A stretch of DNA of 64,000 bases from Effrenium voratum (taxonomy: Eukaryota > Sar > Dinophyceae > Suessiales > Symbiodiniaceae), in the NCBI GenBank assembly GCA_963377175.1, contig CAUJNA010002802.1:154501-218500 (forward strand), read 5' to 3'. Every line of letters starts with the position of its first letter. Positions within the stretch are counted from its first letter, which is position 1. The translations under genes and the position numbers were made by a program. The notes under the pieces were generated by a model that was not told the origin of the DNA, did no database searches, and worked only from the letters and a program-made list of their open reading frames with translations. Shown here piece after piece: positions 32,030 through 42,614 of this stretch.

Positions 32030-33534
32030 AACACGAGTCAAACCAAATGAAACTACATGACGCCTACGGCGAAGTAGATATGTCTACCGTCGACGACAAC
32101 GTGATCAGAGAAACAATACCTATAAGATGGGTCCACAGAAAGAAAGGACCAGGAGTGCGAAGCCGAATCGTCACAAAACGCTACACGGAGAAGATCGGGG
32201 ACGAAGACTCCGTCTACGCCTCCACACCAATGTTCACGACGCTCCGGACACTCCTCGCACTACAAATGTCACGACCAAACTGGATCGCGCGACTAGGCGA
32301 CGTCTCTACAGCATTTCTACACGCACTCATCGCGAAAGACCACGACGGCAAACAACGTGACGTCTACCTCTGGCCACCTAAAGAACTTTGTCCACAACAG
32401 GACAAAATATGGCGACTAAAGAAAGCCATGTACGGACTACGCAGTTCACCAAAAGCATGGCAGGACTACCTGGCTGAAGGCTTTGTAAGACTAAAGTCAG
32501 AACCTAACGTCTACACCAATGCGACTCGCGGCTGCTACATGATAGTCTACGTGGACGATCTACTGGTACTTGGAGACAAGACTACGGTTGACTCCATCTT
32601 CGAGGCCATCCAGAAGCAGGTCCTACTCAAGCACATTGGCTACCTCGAACCTGGCAAACCACAACAATCTCTTGAAAGAAACATCGACCACTTCGGGAAC
32701 TACTACAACCTTGGACTAAAGGACTCCTACATCGACAGCATGATCGAGGAGTCTGGAATGACCAACTGCAACACTGTGACCACTCCAGGAATCGCCCACT
32801 ACAAACCAACAATAGACGATGAAGCACTTCTTGACCACGAACAACACAGAAGGTACAGAAGGGTTTTTGGCAAACTTCAATGGTTAGCATACACACGACC
32901 AGACATGGCATACTCTACAAAAGAACTAGTGCGAGACCTCACAGCACCTACAGAACTTTCACAAAAGAGAGTCAAACACTTACTACGCTACTTGCACGGC
33001 ACCAAGCACTACAAATTCACCCTAGAACCAACAACAACAGTCAGAGCAAACACCAACAACATCCTGGATCTCGACGTTCATGTCGATGCCGACTGGGCAG
33101 GATGCCCTACTACCAGGAAATCAACTTCAGGTTTCAACATCATCTTTTTAGGAACAACAGTTGCATTTGGCAGCAGAACACAAGCTACAATAGCACTCAG
33201 CTCAGCAGAGTCTGAACTCTACGCCATTTGCACGGGAGTTAATGAGGGACTACACCTCGGAAACTTCCTACTTGAAACCAACATTTGCAGCAAGCTAAAC
33301 CTACGCATCCACACAGACTCCACAGCAGGCAAGAGCATTGCTACACGACAAGGCACCAGCAAACGAGCAAAGCGCGTCGACCTCAAATTTCCCCACACAC
33401 AAGACCTCGTCAAACACGACATCATCAGAATCCTTAAGATCAACACACCTCACAACAGCGCAGATTTGTGTACCAAATACATCAGCAAGGAAACACTACA
33501 CAGGCTAATCCCGAGCATTGGGATACGCATTTAG
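32026..33534 (+). CDS. Copia reverse transcriptase and RNase H, 502 codons
   Basis: One open frame. Reverse transcriptase: first catalytic Asp at residue 92 in GDVSTAFLHA, the copia signature AMYGLRSSPKAW at 134-145, and YVDD at 175-178. RNase H: Asp354 (VDADWAG), Glu395 (SSAESELYA), Asp431 (HTDSTAGK) and Asp480 (NSADLCTKY), so all four metal-binding acids are present. The extreme N-terminus of the RT domain is shortened by the upstream frame break; the ATG at 32026 is just the first in frame. The enzyme copies the element's RNA into DNA. This is the best-preserved part of the element. Confidence 0.92.
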   Translation: MKHESNQMKLHDAYGEVDMSTVDDNVIRETIPIRWVHRKKGPGVRSRIVTKRYTEKIGDEDSVYASTPMFTTLRTLLALQMSRPNWIARLGDVSTAFLHALIAKDHDGKQRDVYLWPPKELCPQQDKIWRLKKAMYGLRSSPKAWQDYLAEGFVRLKSEPNVYTNATRGCYMIVYVDDLLVLGDKTTVDSIFEAIQKQVLLKHIGYLEPGKPQQSLERNIDHFGNYYNLGLKDSYIDSMIEESGMTNCNTVTTPGIAHYKPTIDDEALLDHEQHRRYRRVFGKLQWLAYTRPDMAYSTKELVRDLTAPTELSQKRVKHLLRYLHGTKHYKFTLEPTTTVRANTNNILDLDVHVDADWAGCPTTRKSTSGFNIIFLGTTVAFGSRTQATIALSSAESELYAICTGVNEGLHLGNFLLETNICSKLNLRIHTDSTAGKSIATRQGTSKRAKRVDLKFPHTQDLVKHDIIRILKINTPHNSADLCTKYISKETLHRLIPSIGIRI

Positions 33535-33999
33535 CACTACGAACGACCAGCGCAACAGTTTCACAACAACAACGACTTTGAACATTTTCTTGCATGTAAG
33601 TAGCTACATGTAACACGACACCTTTGGTATGTAAGTAACAGTAACTACATGATCTACATGTATTTTCACTTGCACTTGTGGCGGCTTGAGTCAACACTAC
33701 GGTTGTTTGTTTTACACGTCTACATGCGCCGCCTGCCTGATAGCTACTACTCAGGCTCATTTTGTTTTTGCCCCGTTTCACGACACTTTGCATTCCACTG
33801 CAGCAGTGGCCGCTCCATCCACTGCAGATGCTACGATGGGAGATGCGACTACGCCTGACAGGGCGACTACACCTGAGGTGGCGGTCACTACCGACTCCAG
33901 CGACCAAGGACACCACCCCCTCAGAACTACACCGAGGCCAACTACCGCTTCAACCGCTCTACACCTGGCACCACGGCGTACTACAACCCGGCAACAGTC
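33535..33999. other. Region between pol and the 3' frame
   Basis: Contains several CTACATG repeats and TGCACTTG motifs shared with the LTR. Different frames are open over short distances. The 3' frame at 34000 is already open without an ATG from about 33877. Confidence 0.4.
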
Positions 34000-35025
34000 A
34001 TGGAACAACTACACCTCACGGAGTGCCAAACAACCACTACGCCACCGCTGGCTAACAACACTCCCTACACTCAGTTTTTCACTGCGCACTGGAAGAGTAT
34101 CAACTACTCTCACAACAACAAGCGACTCCACTTTCACAGCTTGACTACACACGACCCATCCACTGCATCCCAGGAGACCTCCGGATGCCCCGCTGCAATT
34201 CCACACTGCTCAGCGTTTCACTACCTGAAGCAGCCAATGTCCACTACTACCACACAACTTCACTCCACACAACAACTGGCAACACCTCCAACTACGTCAT
34301 CATCCATTGGACAACAACTCCTCCTGAGGTATCTCACTTCAGGACAGTTTATCCACTTCACAAGAAACTACATTTCCTACATGATGTCAGTACAACACAA
34401 CTACTACCTTCCAACTACACAACATCCACAAACCATCCACAAGGTGGAATACAACATGACTACCTTCACCGACACCTACAGCCTGAGGAATAACTACATC
34501 TGGAACCTCTGCAACCGCGAACAACTACACGACTTTCAACACAAGGCCAGTACTACCATTCTCTGCAAGAGCATCCAATACGGTTTTACACTTCTGACCA
34601 TGACCAACCTCACACAACACCACAAGACACAACTACATCGTTTCCTCAGAAACTACGATCAACATATGACTAGCCCTGAGATCGAGATGAGAGGCTACGA
34701 GGCGCCCCAACTACATGACAACCTTTTTCACCACCCACTACTATGCGACCTTGGACAGTCGACTACAGATGGTCCAAGCCTACTGCGCCCAGCACTGGGC
34801 ACTACACGCTTGAGCTCCTGCTCAACTACATCCAGTAACTGCCTCACGAACTCCATCCAGCACCTGCACTACATCGTGCTGGATCATGAACAGCGTGAGC
34901 TACTGAGAGCAGCTTACTACTTTTTTTGTCACTTCAGTAGCATTGATGAACAACAATGGTTTTCATCACTACTGCCAATCCATGTCTTGCACTTCAGTTC
35001 AAAAGGTACTACAAAGACCTTTTAA
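34000..35025 (+). CDS. Extra 341-codon frame between pol and the 3' LTR
   Basis: Starts MEQLHLTECQ and ends six bases before the 3' LTR. It is rich in Thr, His, Gln, Tyr and Leu. I see no transmembrane pattern, signal peptide or family motif. Some plant copia elements (Sireviruses) carry an additional frame at this position, but I see no similarity. The region is A/C-rich and poor in TAA, TAG and TGA, so a long open frame could arise from composition alone. Without the ATG the frame stays open from about 33877. Confidence 0.35.
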   Translation: MEQLHLTECQTTTTPPLANNTPYTQFFTAHWKSINYSHNNKRLHFHSLTTHDPSTASQETSGCPAAIPHCSAFHYLKQPMSTTTTQLHSTQQLATPPTTSSSIGQQLLLRYLTSGQFIHFTRNYISYMMSVQHNYYLPTTQHPQTIHKVEYNMTTFTDTYSLRNNYIWNLCNREQLHDFQHKASTTILCKSIQYGFTLLTMTNLTQHHKTQLHRFLRNYDQHMTSPEIEMRGYEAPQLHDNLFHHPLLCDLGQSTTDGPSLLRPALGTTRLSSCSTTSSNCLTNSIQHLHYIVLDHEQRELLRAAYYFFCHFSSIDEQQWFSSLLPIHVLHFSSKGTTKTF

Positions 35026-35030
35026 CGCCG

Positions 35031-35203
35031 TGTCAAACTACATGCATCACTTCCTGCATTTGTGTTGCATGTCTGTTCACTACTGCAGGCCTTGAGCTCA
35101 CTACATCGCATGAGTCAAAAGGTTGGCAGCTGCAGAACATTGATTGTTTGTTTGAACACTACAGCACTTGCACTTGTAGTAACAGTATCAACCGATTTCA
35201 ACG
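35031..35203 (+). mobile_element. Copia 3' LTR
   Basis: 173 bp matching 28378-28546 with about seven substitutions, a 2 bp deletion near 35137 and a 6 bp duplication (GCACTT). It runs straight into TGAGTGAG satellite. The bases before it end in TTTTAACGCCG, echoing the LTR's own end TTTTAACG. Confidence 0.85.
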
Positions 35204-35680
35204 TGAGTGAGTGAGTGAGTGAGGTGAGAGTGAGTGAGGGAGTGAGGGAGTGAGGGAGTGAGGGAGTGAGGGAGTGAGGGAGTGAGGGAGTGAGGGAGTG
35301 AGGTGAGTGAGTGAGTGAGTGAGTGAGTGAGTGAGTGAGTGAGAGTGAGTGAGTGAGTGAGTGAGTGAGTGAGTGAGTGAGTGAGTGAGTGAGTGAGTGA
35401 GTGAGTGAGTGAGTGAGTGAGTGAGTGAGTGAGTGAGTGAGTGAGTGAGTGAGTGAGTGAGTGAGTGAGTGAGTGAGTGAGTGAGTGAGTGAGTGAGTGA
35501 GTGAGTGAGTGAGTGAGTGAGTGCGAGAGAGTGAGTGAGTGAGTGCGAGTTAGTGAGTGAGTGAGTGAGTGCGTGCGTGCGTGAGTGAGTGAGTGAGTGA
35601 CTGAGTGAGTGAGTGATTGAGTGAGTGAGTGAGTGAGGGAGAGATCAGCCAGCGAGGAAGGGAGGGAGTGAGTGCTGAGT
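35204..35680. repeat. GAGT and GAGGGAGT satellite, 3' flank of the copia element
   Basis: GAGT repeats with an 8 bp GAGGGAGT block at about 35235-35300 and GTGC variants near 35570. It is the continuation of the satellite into which the retrotransposon inserted. Confidence 0.95.
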
Positions 35681-38600
35681 GTAGGAGCTTATCTTCCGAT
35701 GCAGCAGGCTTGCTTCTAGCACTTGTTGTGTTGCAAACGTTAATGAAGTGGGCCCCTTTCGTCAGTTGGCATCTTTCCAAGCATTGCTTCGCCAGCGTGG
35801 TTTGATAAAGTTTCGTTATCCGAGCGATGATGAAACGGGTGACTTCCATTGATATTTTGCAAAACTGTGCTTGAATGAGCGAGTTGTGCTTGAAGGGGCG
35901 AATTGAGAGTGGAGGTACAAGCATATCAAGCCTGGGCAGGCAGACGACTGCACACGATTTAGGCGCGCGTAGGCACTTCTAACAACTCCAACCGCGTAGG
36001 CGCGTGTAGACGTTTTCAGGCTGCTGTACACCTCGGGTAGGCCGTTGCGCATGGTATTTGCAGCATGCAAGCTACAAGAAATAAGTGTCTGCCATATCCG
36101 TCCCGGACGGAGGTCCAGGTCTTCTTCCACAATTTCCAGATCGCTTTGGAATACAAAAGGTCAGCTTGAGAGCCAAGTCAGTATGTTACAGGGCAGCCAT
36201 TGGCCATCGTGAAAGTAGCCATTTGGAGTTTGTAGGTTTGAGATGTTTGACACATTTGCCTGTACGGCCAGCAATCATTGCCTGTACGACTCCGCTTACT
36301 CGTGTCACGCATGCAATGCGCGTTTCGCCCAGGCCATTGGGATTTAGCAGAAACTTGGCAGGGAAATGAGAAACGTTTTGGATCGTATACTTGGGGGCCA
36401 CAGCATACTGTTTGTCGCTTTATCAACTCAGTCCAACAGAGAACCATACGGAACCCTTCCCTGTTTTTGGGGCTTTCACAGTTGAGATAGACTGGGCAAT
36501 CAATGTAGATGGGTGACTCTTGCGTGTGCCAATCAAGAGAGTTGTTCATTTGCCCATTGGTTCATCAGGCAGCAGGCGACTTACACTTTTTGGACCGGCG
36601 GGGAAGACAGTGCCCACACATGCAAATTTCAGTTGGGCTCAAGGCGGTGTACCAGTATTGGCCTTTGCCGGCATGCTATGTTCGCAGAGAGGTGTGGATC
36701 CCAGAATGCCAAGTGAAGAAGTGAATTGAAGCCCAACGAGTTCCTTTCCTTTCCAAACACGCCTATTATTGGTTCGAGACATTCTGGCTGGGCGTCTGGG
36801 CTGCAAATGCACGGATGATCCAGCTATTCCCCTGATATGACAGAAGCAGGTTTAAATCAGCTCGCGCTCAGTGACTATCTCGAGTCAGCCAGTTCGTTCA
36901 ATAATGAGATTCCCATCGCAGGATTCAAAGTTTCCGAGGCTCGGTGTGGGCTTGGCTGTTCCCTGATCGGATGCCAGGCGCACATGTTCGAAGAGAAACC
37001 ACACAACCGATGCAAGGCTGCTGGGCTTGAATTCCCATAGGGCTCAGTACCCACCGAACATGGTCACGTGTGGGAAAGCGCCCCTGCTACTTTTGACTCC
37101 CAAACCAGAGGTGGCGGAAAAGACGGGGCGCAAGGTGAGGCACTCCGGAGGAATTTTGGGCACGCGACGTCCCACGTCCCCGCCTTGCATCGGGACCGGC
37201 ATGCTCCAGCGGTACAGCACAGGCTGCGTAGCACTTGGTATGCCGGCCTGCACTTGCGCATCCTTTGTGTTGGATGCCACGCCTTGCGCCTGCAAACGAC
37301 ATCCCAGCAAGCGTGCTTTCAAGAGTGTCAGGCATGTTGCCTTGAGCAAAGCACGGAGTTGGATCAAGCCAAGGTTGGCTCTGAGAAAGCCGCAAGCTTC
37401 AACTTTCGACTGCTCTCGTGCCCAAGTGCGCGCATCTTTTGAGTTGGAGGCCTTATCAGGCAGCACAAGAGCCACAACTTCCCAGCAATTGTGGTTTCAA
37501 GGCTGGTGCCCCTTTGGGGTTCAACTCGATGAAATGCAGTCAAAGTCGAGAATTTTTGCCTAGACCCTCAAAAAGCGCAGAATTCTATTTAGTGGTGTTT
37601 TCTGATTGTATTCGACGTGTTTTCTTGATCCGCGACCAAAATGCTTAGGATTGCAGGTGTTGCTTGCAACACACGGATTCTTGGGTGCTTGAGAGGACAA
37701 GAACTGCATGTAGCCAGCCAGGCAAAGCCACCGACGTTAGTGCTTCCAATGCGTTGTCGCTGGTGCATGCCGCAGGTGTCCTCGCCGGATCTTGCCCGTA
37801 CCCGCAAAACTCCAGCAGAAACCTTCAAGCAATCTTTAATCCCGATAACTTATATGTATGTGTACTGTCAGGAGCTTTGTGAACGCGAGCAGAATCATTC
37901 ATTCGCTGAAACGGCGGACTCTCAACTTGCCAAGTGTCTCTACGAAGCGCCCAAGAAACAAATGCGCCTCGAGCTCAAGTGGTTTTGCACCATCAGTGGC
38001 TGGCTGCGCACCATAGCTCGCACGAGGTTGGTTGGATTTTCGGGCTTATAGGAGTCTTGGATGAAGAGTGTTCAGCCTTGCGAGCCGCGCGGACTGCCGA
38101 GTCTGGCAGTGACTCTAGTCGGCTAAAGGAAAGGAAAGCAACCATTGTAAGTCAATGCATGTGAAAGACTTGCTGCAAGTGAACCCATTTGGAGGAGCCC
38201 CCAACTTTGAGAAGCACCTGGCATTGCAAGGCTTCGACTTCTTGAGTTCTACCAATTCCGAAAGTTTGCCGGCTCATTGGCCGCATGGTGCCTTGGGTGG
38301 TCGTCGCTCTAAAACCCATGTATTCGGTTTTCGTAGTCCGAGTTTCCACTGTACCATGGCATGAGCTTCCCGCTTTGCGCGCGGATCTGTGTGTGGTAAG
38401 ATAGGGCCCAGGGCCAACACAAAACCACGGAAACACATTTGGAAAAGCGCGGAAGTCGCCCGAAAGTGATTCGTGGAAGGCGCGAATAAGAGGAGTATCA
38501 GGCAAGTCCCTCCCCCTTCAAGCCTTCCACGAAGTGCTGTCGAAGCAATCTGCCAGTTCCGCCCAGAAAGCGCCTTGAAAATCATTCACAAGCAACCGGT

Positions 38601-39512
38601 CGCCATGAACGAAAACCAGCACCTTCTTTAGATTTCACCAATGGGCGCGCGGAGGTCTCGTGAAAGGACAGTTAGGGGAGTCGTCAGTTTGAAGAAAGCC
38701 GATGTGCAAAGCGAGCCCTTGGATCCAACTGGCTTTGCTCAGACGGCAAGCTTCAGCTTTAGACTCCGGTTGGTAGACACATCGCTGGCCTGCGCCTGCG
38801 CCAACTTTGGAGTGGCATCCCAGCAATGCAATGCTTTCAAGGCTGGCTTCACATCAAGGTAGCTCGCAAGAGGATGCTTGGAACGGGATGCGTTCGATCC
38901 CCTAAGTTGCAGTTTCAAATCACCCCAGGCTGGTGCAAGAGGGAAGAATCATTGCGCATGCCCATCGCCCCCTTGCCTCCACCCTGGCTGAAGCAGCAGC
39001 TGCCACGCAGCAGTAGGTATCGGTTTGGACGCGCTGAATTCTCACTTCAGCGATCAAACAGCCCAGCTCAGCTTGGAAGGAGCTGGCGAATATTGCGCTA
39101 GGATCCCAGGTCCGGGGTACTTCACGCTTCGATTCTTGAGAAGGGCTGTTGCTTCGCGAGAGGTGTCTCTGTAAGGACATCTCCCTATGGGAGTATTGGC
39201 GAGTGCGCTTAATTGCTCGAGGGCATAGATGAGCATGTCGCCTGAGAGCACCGAGCCATTGGACCCAAGCTTGGCTGTGCGCTCGCGGCAAGCTTCAGCT
39301 TCAGACTGCTACCATTGGCACACACACCATGCTTACAGCCTTGTCGAATGCCTTGTCTTGCAGCGCTGCACTTCCCAGCCCTTGCGCGTAGGCAGTCGCG
39401 TGTTGGTGCAGTCTTGGTCATTTGCATTTGCTTCAGCTGGCTTCGCATCAGGAAAGCTCGCAGGAGGGTGCATGTTGGGTGCAACACCCGCGGCTTGAAT
39501 TGAGAGAATGCA

Positions 39513-39914
39513 GCTCGGATGGCAGTGATTCGCAATGACCTTGCCATCCGCAAGTGGTGTTGCAGCCAAGCGACCTGGCTATGTCCAAGGCTTGGGGGGG
39601 CTTCAGCTGCGTGAGTTTGAAGCTAAGCTTTGTGGAGCATGCTAGCCAAACAGCTATCAAGGCTGAGACAGAATACCAACTCGATTTACTCATTTTCTCG
39701 GGCTGCTTGGAATGAGAGGGCGTCATGAGGATAATTTACCATGTTGCCTGGACTTGAGCAAGGCAAGAAGATGTTGGACTCGACACGCTTGGCGGCTTTT
39801 ACCAGAGTTTCGCGACAAGACGCCTGGCCTGCGCGTTCGTTCACACCTTTTGAGATGGACGCTTGCCTTGCAGCAACCGCAGCGCCGCAACTTTCCAGCA
39901 GTTGTTCTGTCAAG
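39513..39914. repeat. About 400 bp duplicated segment, first copy
   Basis: Nearly identical to 40966-41367 at a spacing of 1453 bp, starting GCTCGGATGGCAGTGATTCG. Only a few differences are visible (an inserted A at about 41323; TTACTC versus TTGCTC). This is a much more recent event than the divergence of copy 4 as a whole. Confidence 0.85.
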
Positions 39915-40965
39915 GCTAGCACGGGTTGGGACTCAATTCAATGATGCAGTCTTGGTTTAGCATTTGCTTAGGGGCTGGCTTTACTTGCCAGAGGTTGCTT
40001 GGAATGGGATACCTGGACCCTCCTGCTGCACCGCTTTTTCTTCTTTTCGCACAAAGGCGGGCATTTATGCCGCTTGGCCGAAAAAGCAACGCTTTGTTCC
40101 AAAAGTGCCCGTTTATTATTTTGTGCAAGCCTGGTCGGGTACGTCGCTTTTTGGTCGCCTAAAGTCCCCGTTTCACACACAGCTATGGCTCAACATATCG
40201 GTGAAAAGGCGAAATGAGCTCTGAGGCACAAAGAAGCGACGTTTGCCCATAGAAGCAGTTTTCCTCAGCGGCTTTTCCCAGCCTTAGACGGCATCACGAA
40301 GAGCATCATGCTGTCCTGACTTGAGCAAAGCACATAGCGCTCGGAACCGGCTGGCTTGGCTGTTCCCAGAACTTCGGGGCAAGTTGCAGCTTGAGACAGC
40401 TGGTGTGGCTGGCAGCAACAGTACTGCTGGCCACATGACTGTTGGCTTGGGCATGTGCTCTCACCTTTCGCGCGTTTGATGCTTTGCCTCGCCGCATCTT
40501 CCAAATTCTGGCGCGGTGGAGGCGTTCTGACCAGTTTAAGCATCGCTTGCCTCGGTGGCTCTTGGAGCCAGATTGATTTTACGCTCTGCTTGTTCATGAG
40601 CACTGAGGAGCCTCCGAGCGAATTGGGAGCGCCAAATCAAAAGAGAGTCGGCACCTAGGTGGAGTTGGAGAATCGCCACACTGAGTAAATGACCACTGTT
40701 CAATGTTGCTTGACTTGAGCCAAGAACTCCGTGGCAAATTGCAGCTTGAGACAGCTGCTGTGGCTGGCAGACACAGTACTGCTGGCCACATTACTGCTGG
40801 CTCGGGCATGTGCTCGCACCTATTGCAGCACCGGCAGCGCCACACGCAAACTGTCCGACGTTTGACTTTCTGAGCATTTCGAGCCTCACTTGCCAAGGTG
40901 AAGCTAGCCGAAATGTGCTCATCCGACGCAAGCCGTGCCGTGCAAATGCCCCAAGCGCAAGCGCT

Positions 40966-41367
40966 GCTCGGATGGCAGTGATTCGCAATGACCTTGCCAT
41001 CCGCAAGTGGTGTTGCAGCCAAGCGACCTGGCTATGTCCAAGGCTTGGGGGGGCTTCAGCTGCGTGAGTTTGAAGCTAAGCTTTGTGGAGCATGCTAGCC
41101 AAACAGCTATCAAGGCTGAGACAGAATACCAACTCGATTTGCTCATTTTCTCGGGCTGCTTGGAATGAGAGGGCGTCATGAGGATAATTTACCATGTTGC
41201 CTGGACTTGAGCAAGGCAAGAAGATGTTGGACTCGACACGCTTGGCGGCTTTTACCAGAGTTTCGCGACAAGACGCCTGGCCTGCGCGTTCGTTCACACC
41301 TTTTGAGATGGACGCTTGCCTTGCAAGCAACCGCAGCGCCGCAACTTTCCAGCAGTTGTTCTGTCAA
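40966..41367. repeat. About 400 bp duplicated segment, second copy
   Basis: Second copy of 39513-39914; similarity stops at TGTTCTGTCAAG. Confidence 0.85.
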
Positions 41368-41980
41368 GCGAGACAAGTGAGTGGAGTTGAAGCCAACTGG
41401 CTGTGTCCAGAGCTTTGTCAAATCCCAGCTGGGCGAGTTTGGTAAGCTTTGTGGATCCTGCCAGCAAAGCAGCTATCAAGGCTGAGACTCGCTTCATCGC
41501 TCGCACACCTTGGCTGCTTGGAATGCGGTTTGTGTTGGCTGCCGGGAGTAGCATTAGATGGCACGCTGAGGAGAATCACGTTGACTTGAGCAAATCACGG
41601 AGCAGTTGGACCCAACCGGCTTGGCTCTGCCCACAGCGTGGCAAGATTCAGCTATGGACTGCTGTTGGCAGACACAGTGGCCTTCGCTTGCGTTCACACC
41701 TTTTGGGCTGGACGTTTGCCTTCGACCGCAGCAACGCAGCTTCCCAGCCTGTAAGGCTTCAAGGCTAGCACGCGTACGCGTTGGGACTCAATTCAATGAT
41801 GCAGTCAGGCAATGGGAAGCGCCTGGTTAACCACCAGCCGTAAAAGCCCCAAGATCAGGAAAAGCGGCTGGAGGGCATCATCGACGAAACAGCCCTGTAA
41901 TGAAGCTGTGATGCCGATTTGGAGGGACTGGGCCCTAGCATTTAAGGCAAGGGCAGTAAGGGGGATTCAAATCCAAGGCT

Positions 41981-42026
41981 GATCCAGCAAGCCAGAACAT
42001 GTCCCATTCCAAGCAACCTCTTGCGA
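41981..42026 (-). repeat. Inverted scrap of the unit monomer
   Basis: The reverse complement reads CGCAAGAGGTTGCTTGG then GACATGTTCTGGCTTGCTGG, matching the monomer block at about 11156-11202. It suggests a small inversion in copy 4. Confidence 0.65.
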
Positions 42027-42312
42027 ACGAAGCCGATACGTTTCGATACTTCAAAATGTGCGATACCAATCGATTTTATTGACGTGTATTCCTTTGAATG
42101 TTCGGTATGCTTGCGATACAGCAACTTGGGGCGTTGAACCACATCTCCATAAAGGAATATACGCTCAAAAGCTGGTGTTCGGGCCTGTTGTGCGGCAGCT
42201 CCAGTTGCCACAGGCCGGCTGGTGAGGGGGGGGGGGGGGGGTGAACGCGTTTTGGGGTTTGCAAGGGAGTTAGGGTTGATTTCTGTTTTCGCTGCGTCTC
42301 TCAAGTGACCCC

Positions 42313-42421
42313 TAATTGGTGGTTTGGATTGGTGGTTTGGGGATTGGACCCCTTGTTCTTGTAGAAGGAAAACGGGAAACCGTCCCTAACCACCAAACCA
42401 CCAACCCAAACCACCAATAAA
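42313..42421. mobile_element. ATTGGTGGTTTGG hairpin element
   Basis: 109 bp with imperfect inverted arms of about 35 bp. The left arm reads TAATTGGTGGTTTGGATTGG and the right arm in reverse complement TTATTGGTGGTTTGGGTTGG. It has no coding content and is a MITE-like foldback. A weaker relative lies at 47107-47190. Confidence 0.7.
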
Positions 42422-42471
42422 TGAGAAGGAAGCCGAGTCTCAGTTTCTGTTTCGGATGAATTGATATTCTG

Positions 42472-42614
42472 CTTGGGTGTTTGGCCAAGTTACTAAGTTG
42501 CTGGAACACCTCGGATATAACCCACTTGTGAGTCCCCTAAGTCGAGTTGCCCTTGCTATTAGCGGTTTGTAGTCCAGGTGGCTAACCACTTGCTAGCTTG
42601 GCCGAACACCCAAG
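42472..42614 (+). mobile_element. CTTGGGTGTTCGGCCAAG palindromic element
   Basis: 143 bp. The left end is CTTGGGTGTTTGGCCAAG and the right end CTTGGCCGAACACCCAAG, 18 bp inverted termini with one mismatch. The copy at 44194-44318 is in the opposite orientation. Confidence 0.75.

Larger units (their letters stand above)
28378..35203 (+). mobile_element. Ty1/copia LTR retrotransposon, degenerate, inserted in GAGT satellite
   Basis: 6826 bp with two LTRs, a primer-binding-like site, gag, integrase, then reverse transcriptase and RNase H. Integrase before reverse transcriptase is the copia order. Both flanks are GAGT satellite, and TGAGT stands on each side. This is compatible with a 5 bp target duplication but uninformative in a repeat. 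The LTRs differ by about seven substitutions and two small indels (by eye), so the insertion is not recent. Frame breaks near 29740, 30600, 31225, 31500 and 32027 and a TGA at 30069 make it inactive as read, although some breaks could be sequencing indels. No protease and no purine-rich tract before the 3' LTR were found. The coding strand is strikingly rich in A and C. Confidence 0.9.
37300..41807. repeat. Degenerate monomer array in copy 4
   Basis: TTGCCTTGAGCAAAGCAC-type blocks near 37330, 39235, 39740, 40310, 40700, 41190 and 41580, with the same companion blocks as in copies 1-3. Confidence 0.65.
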
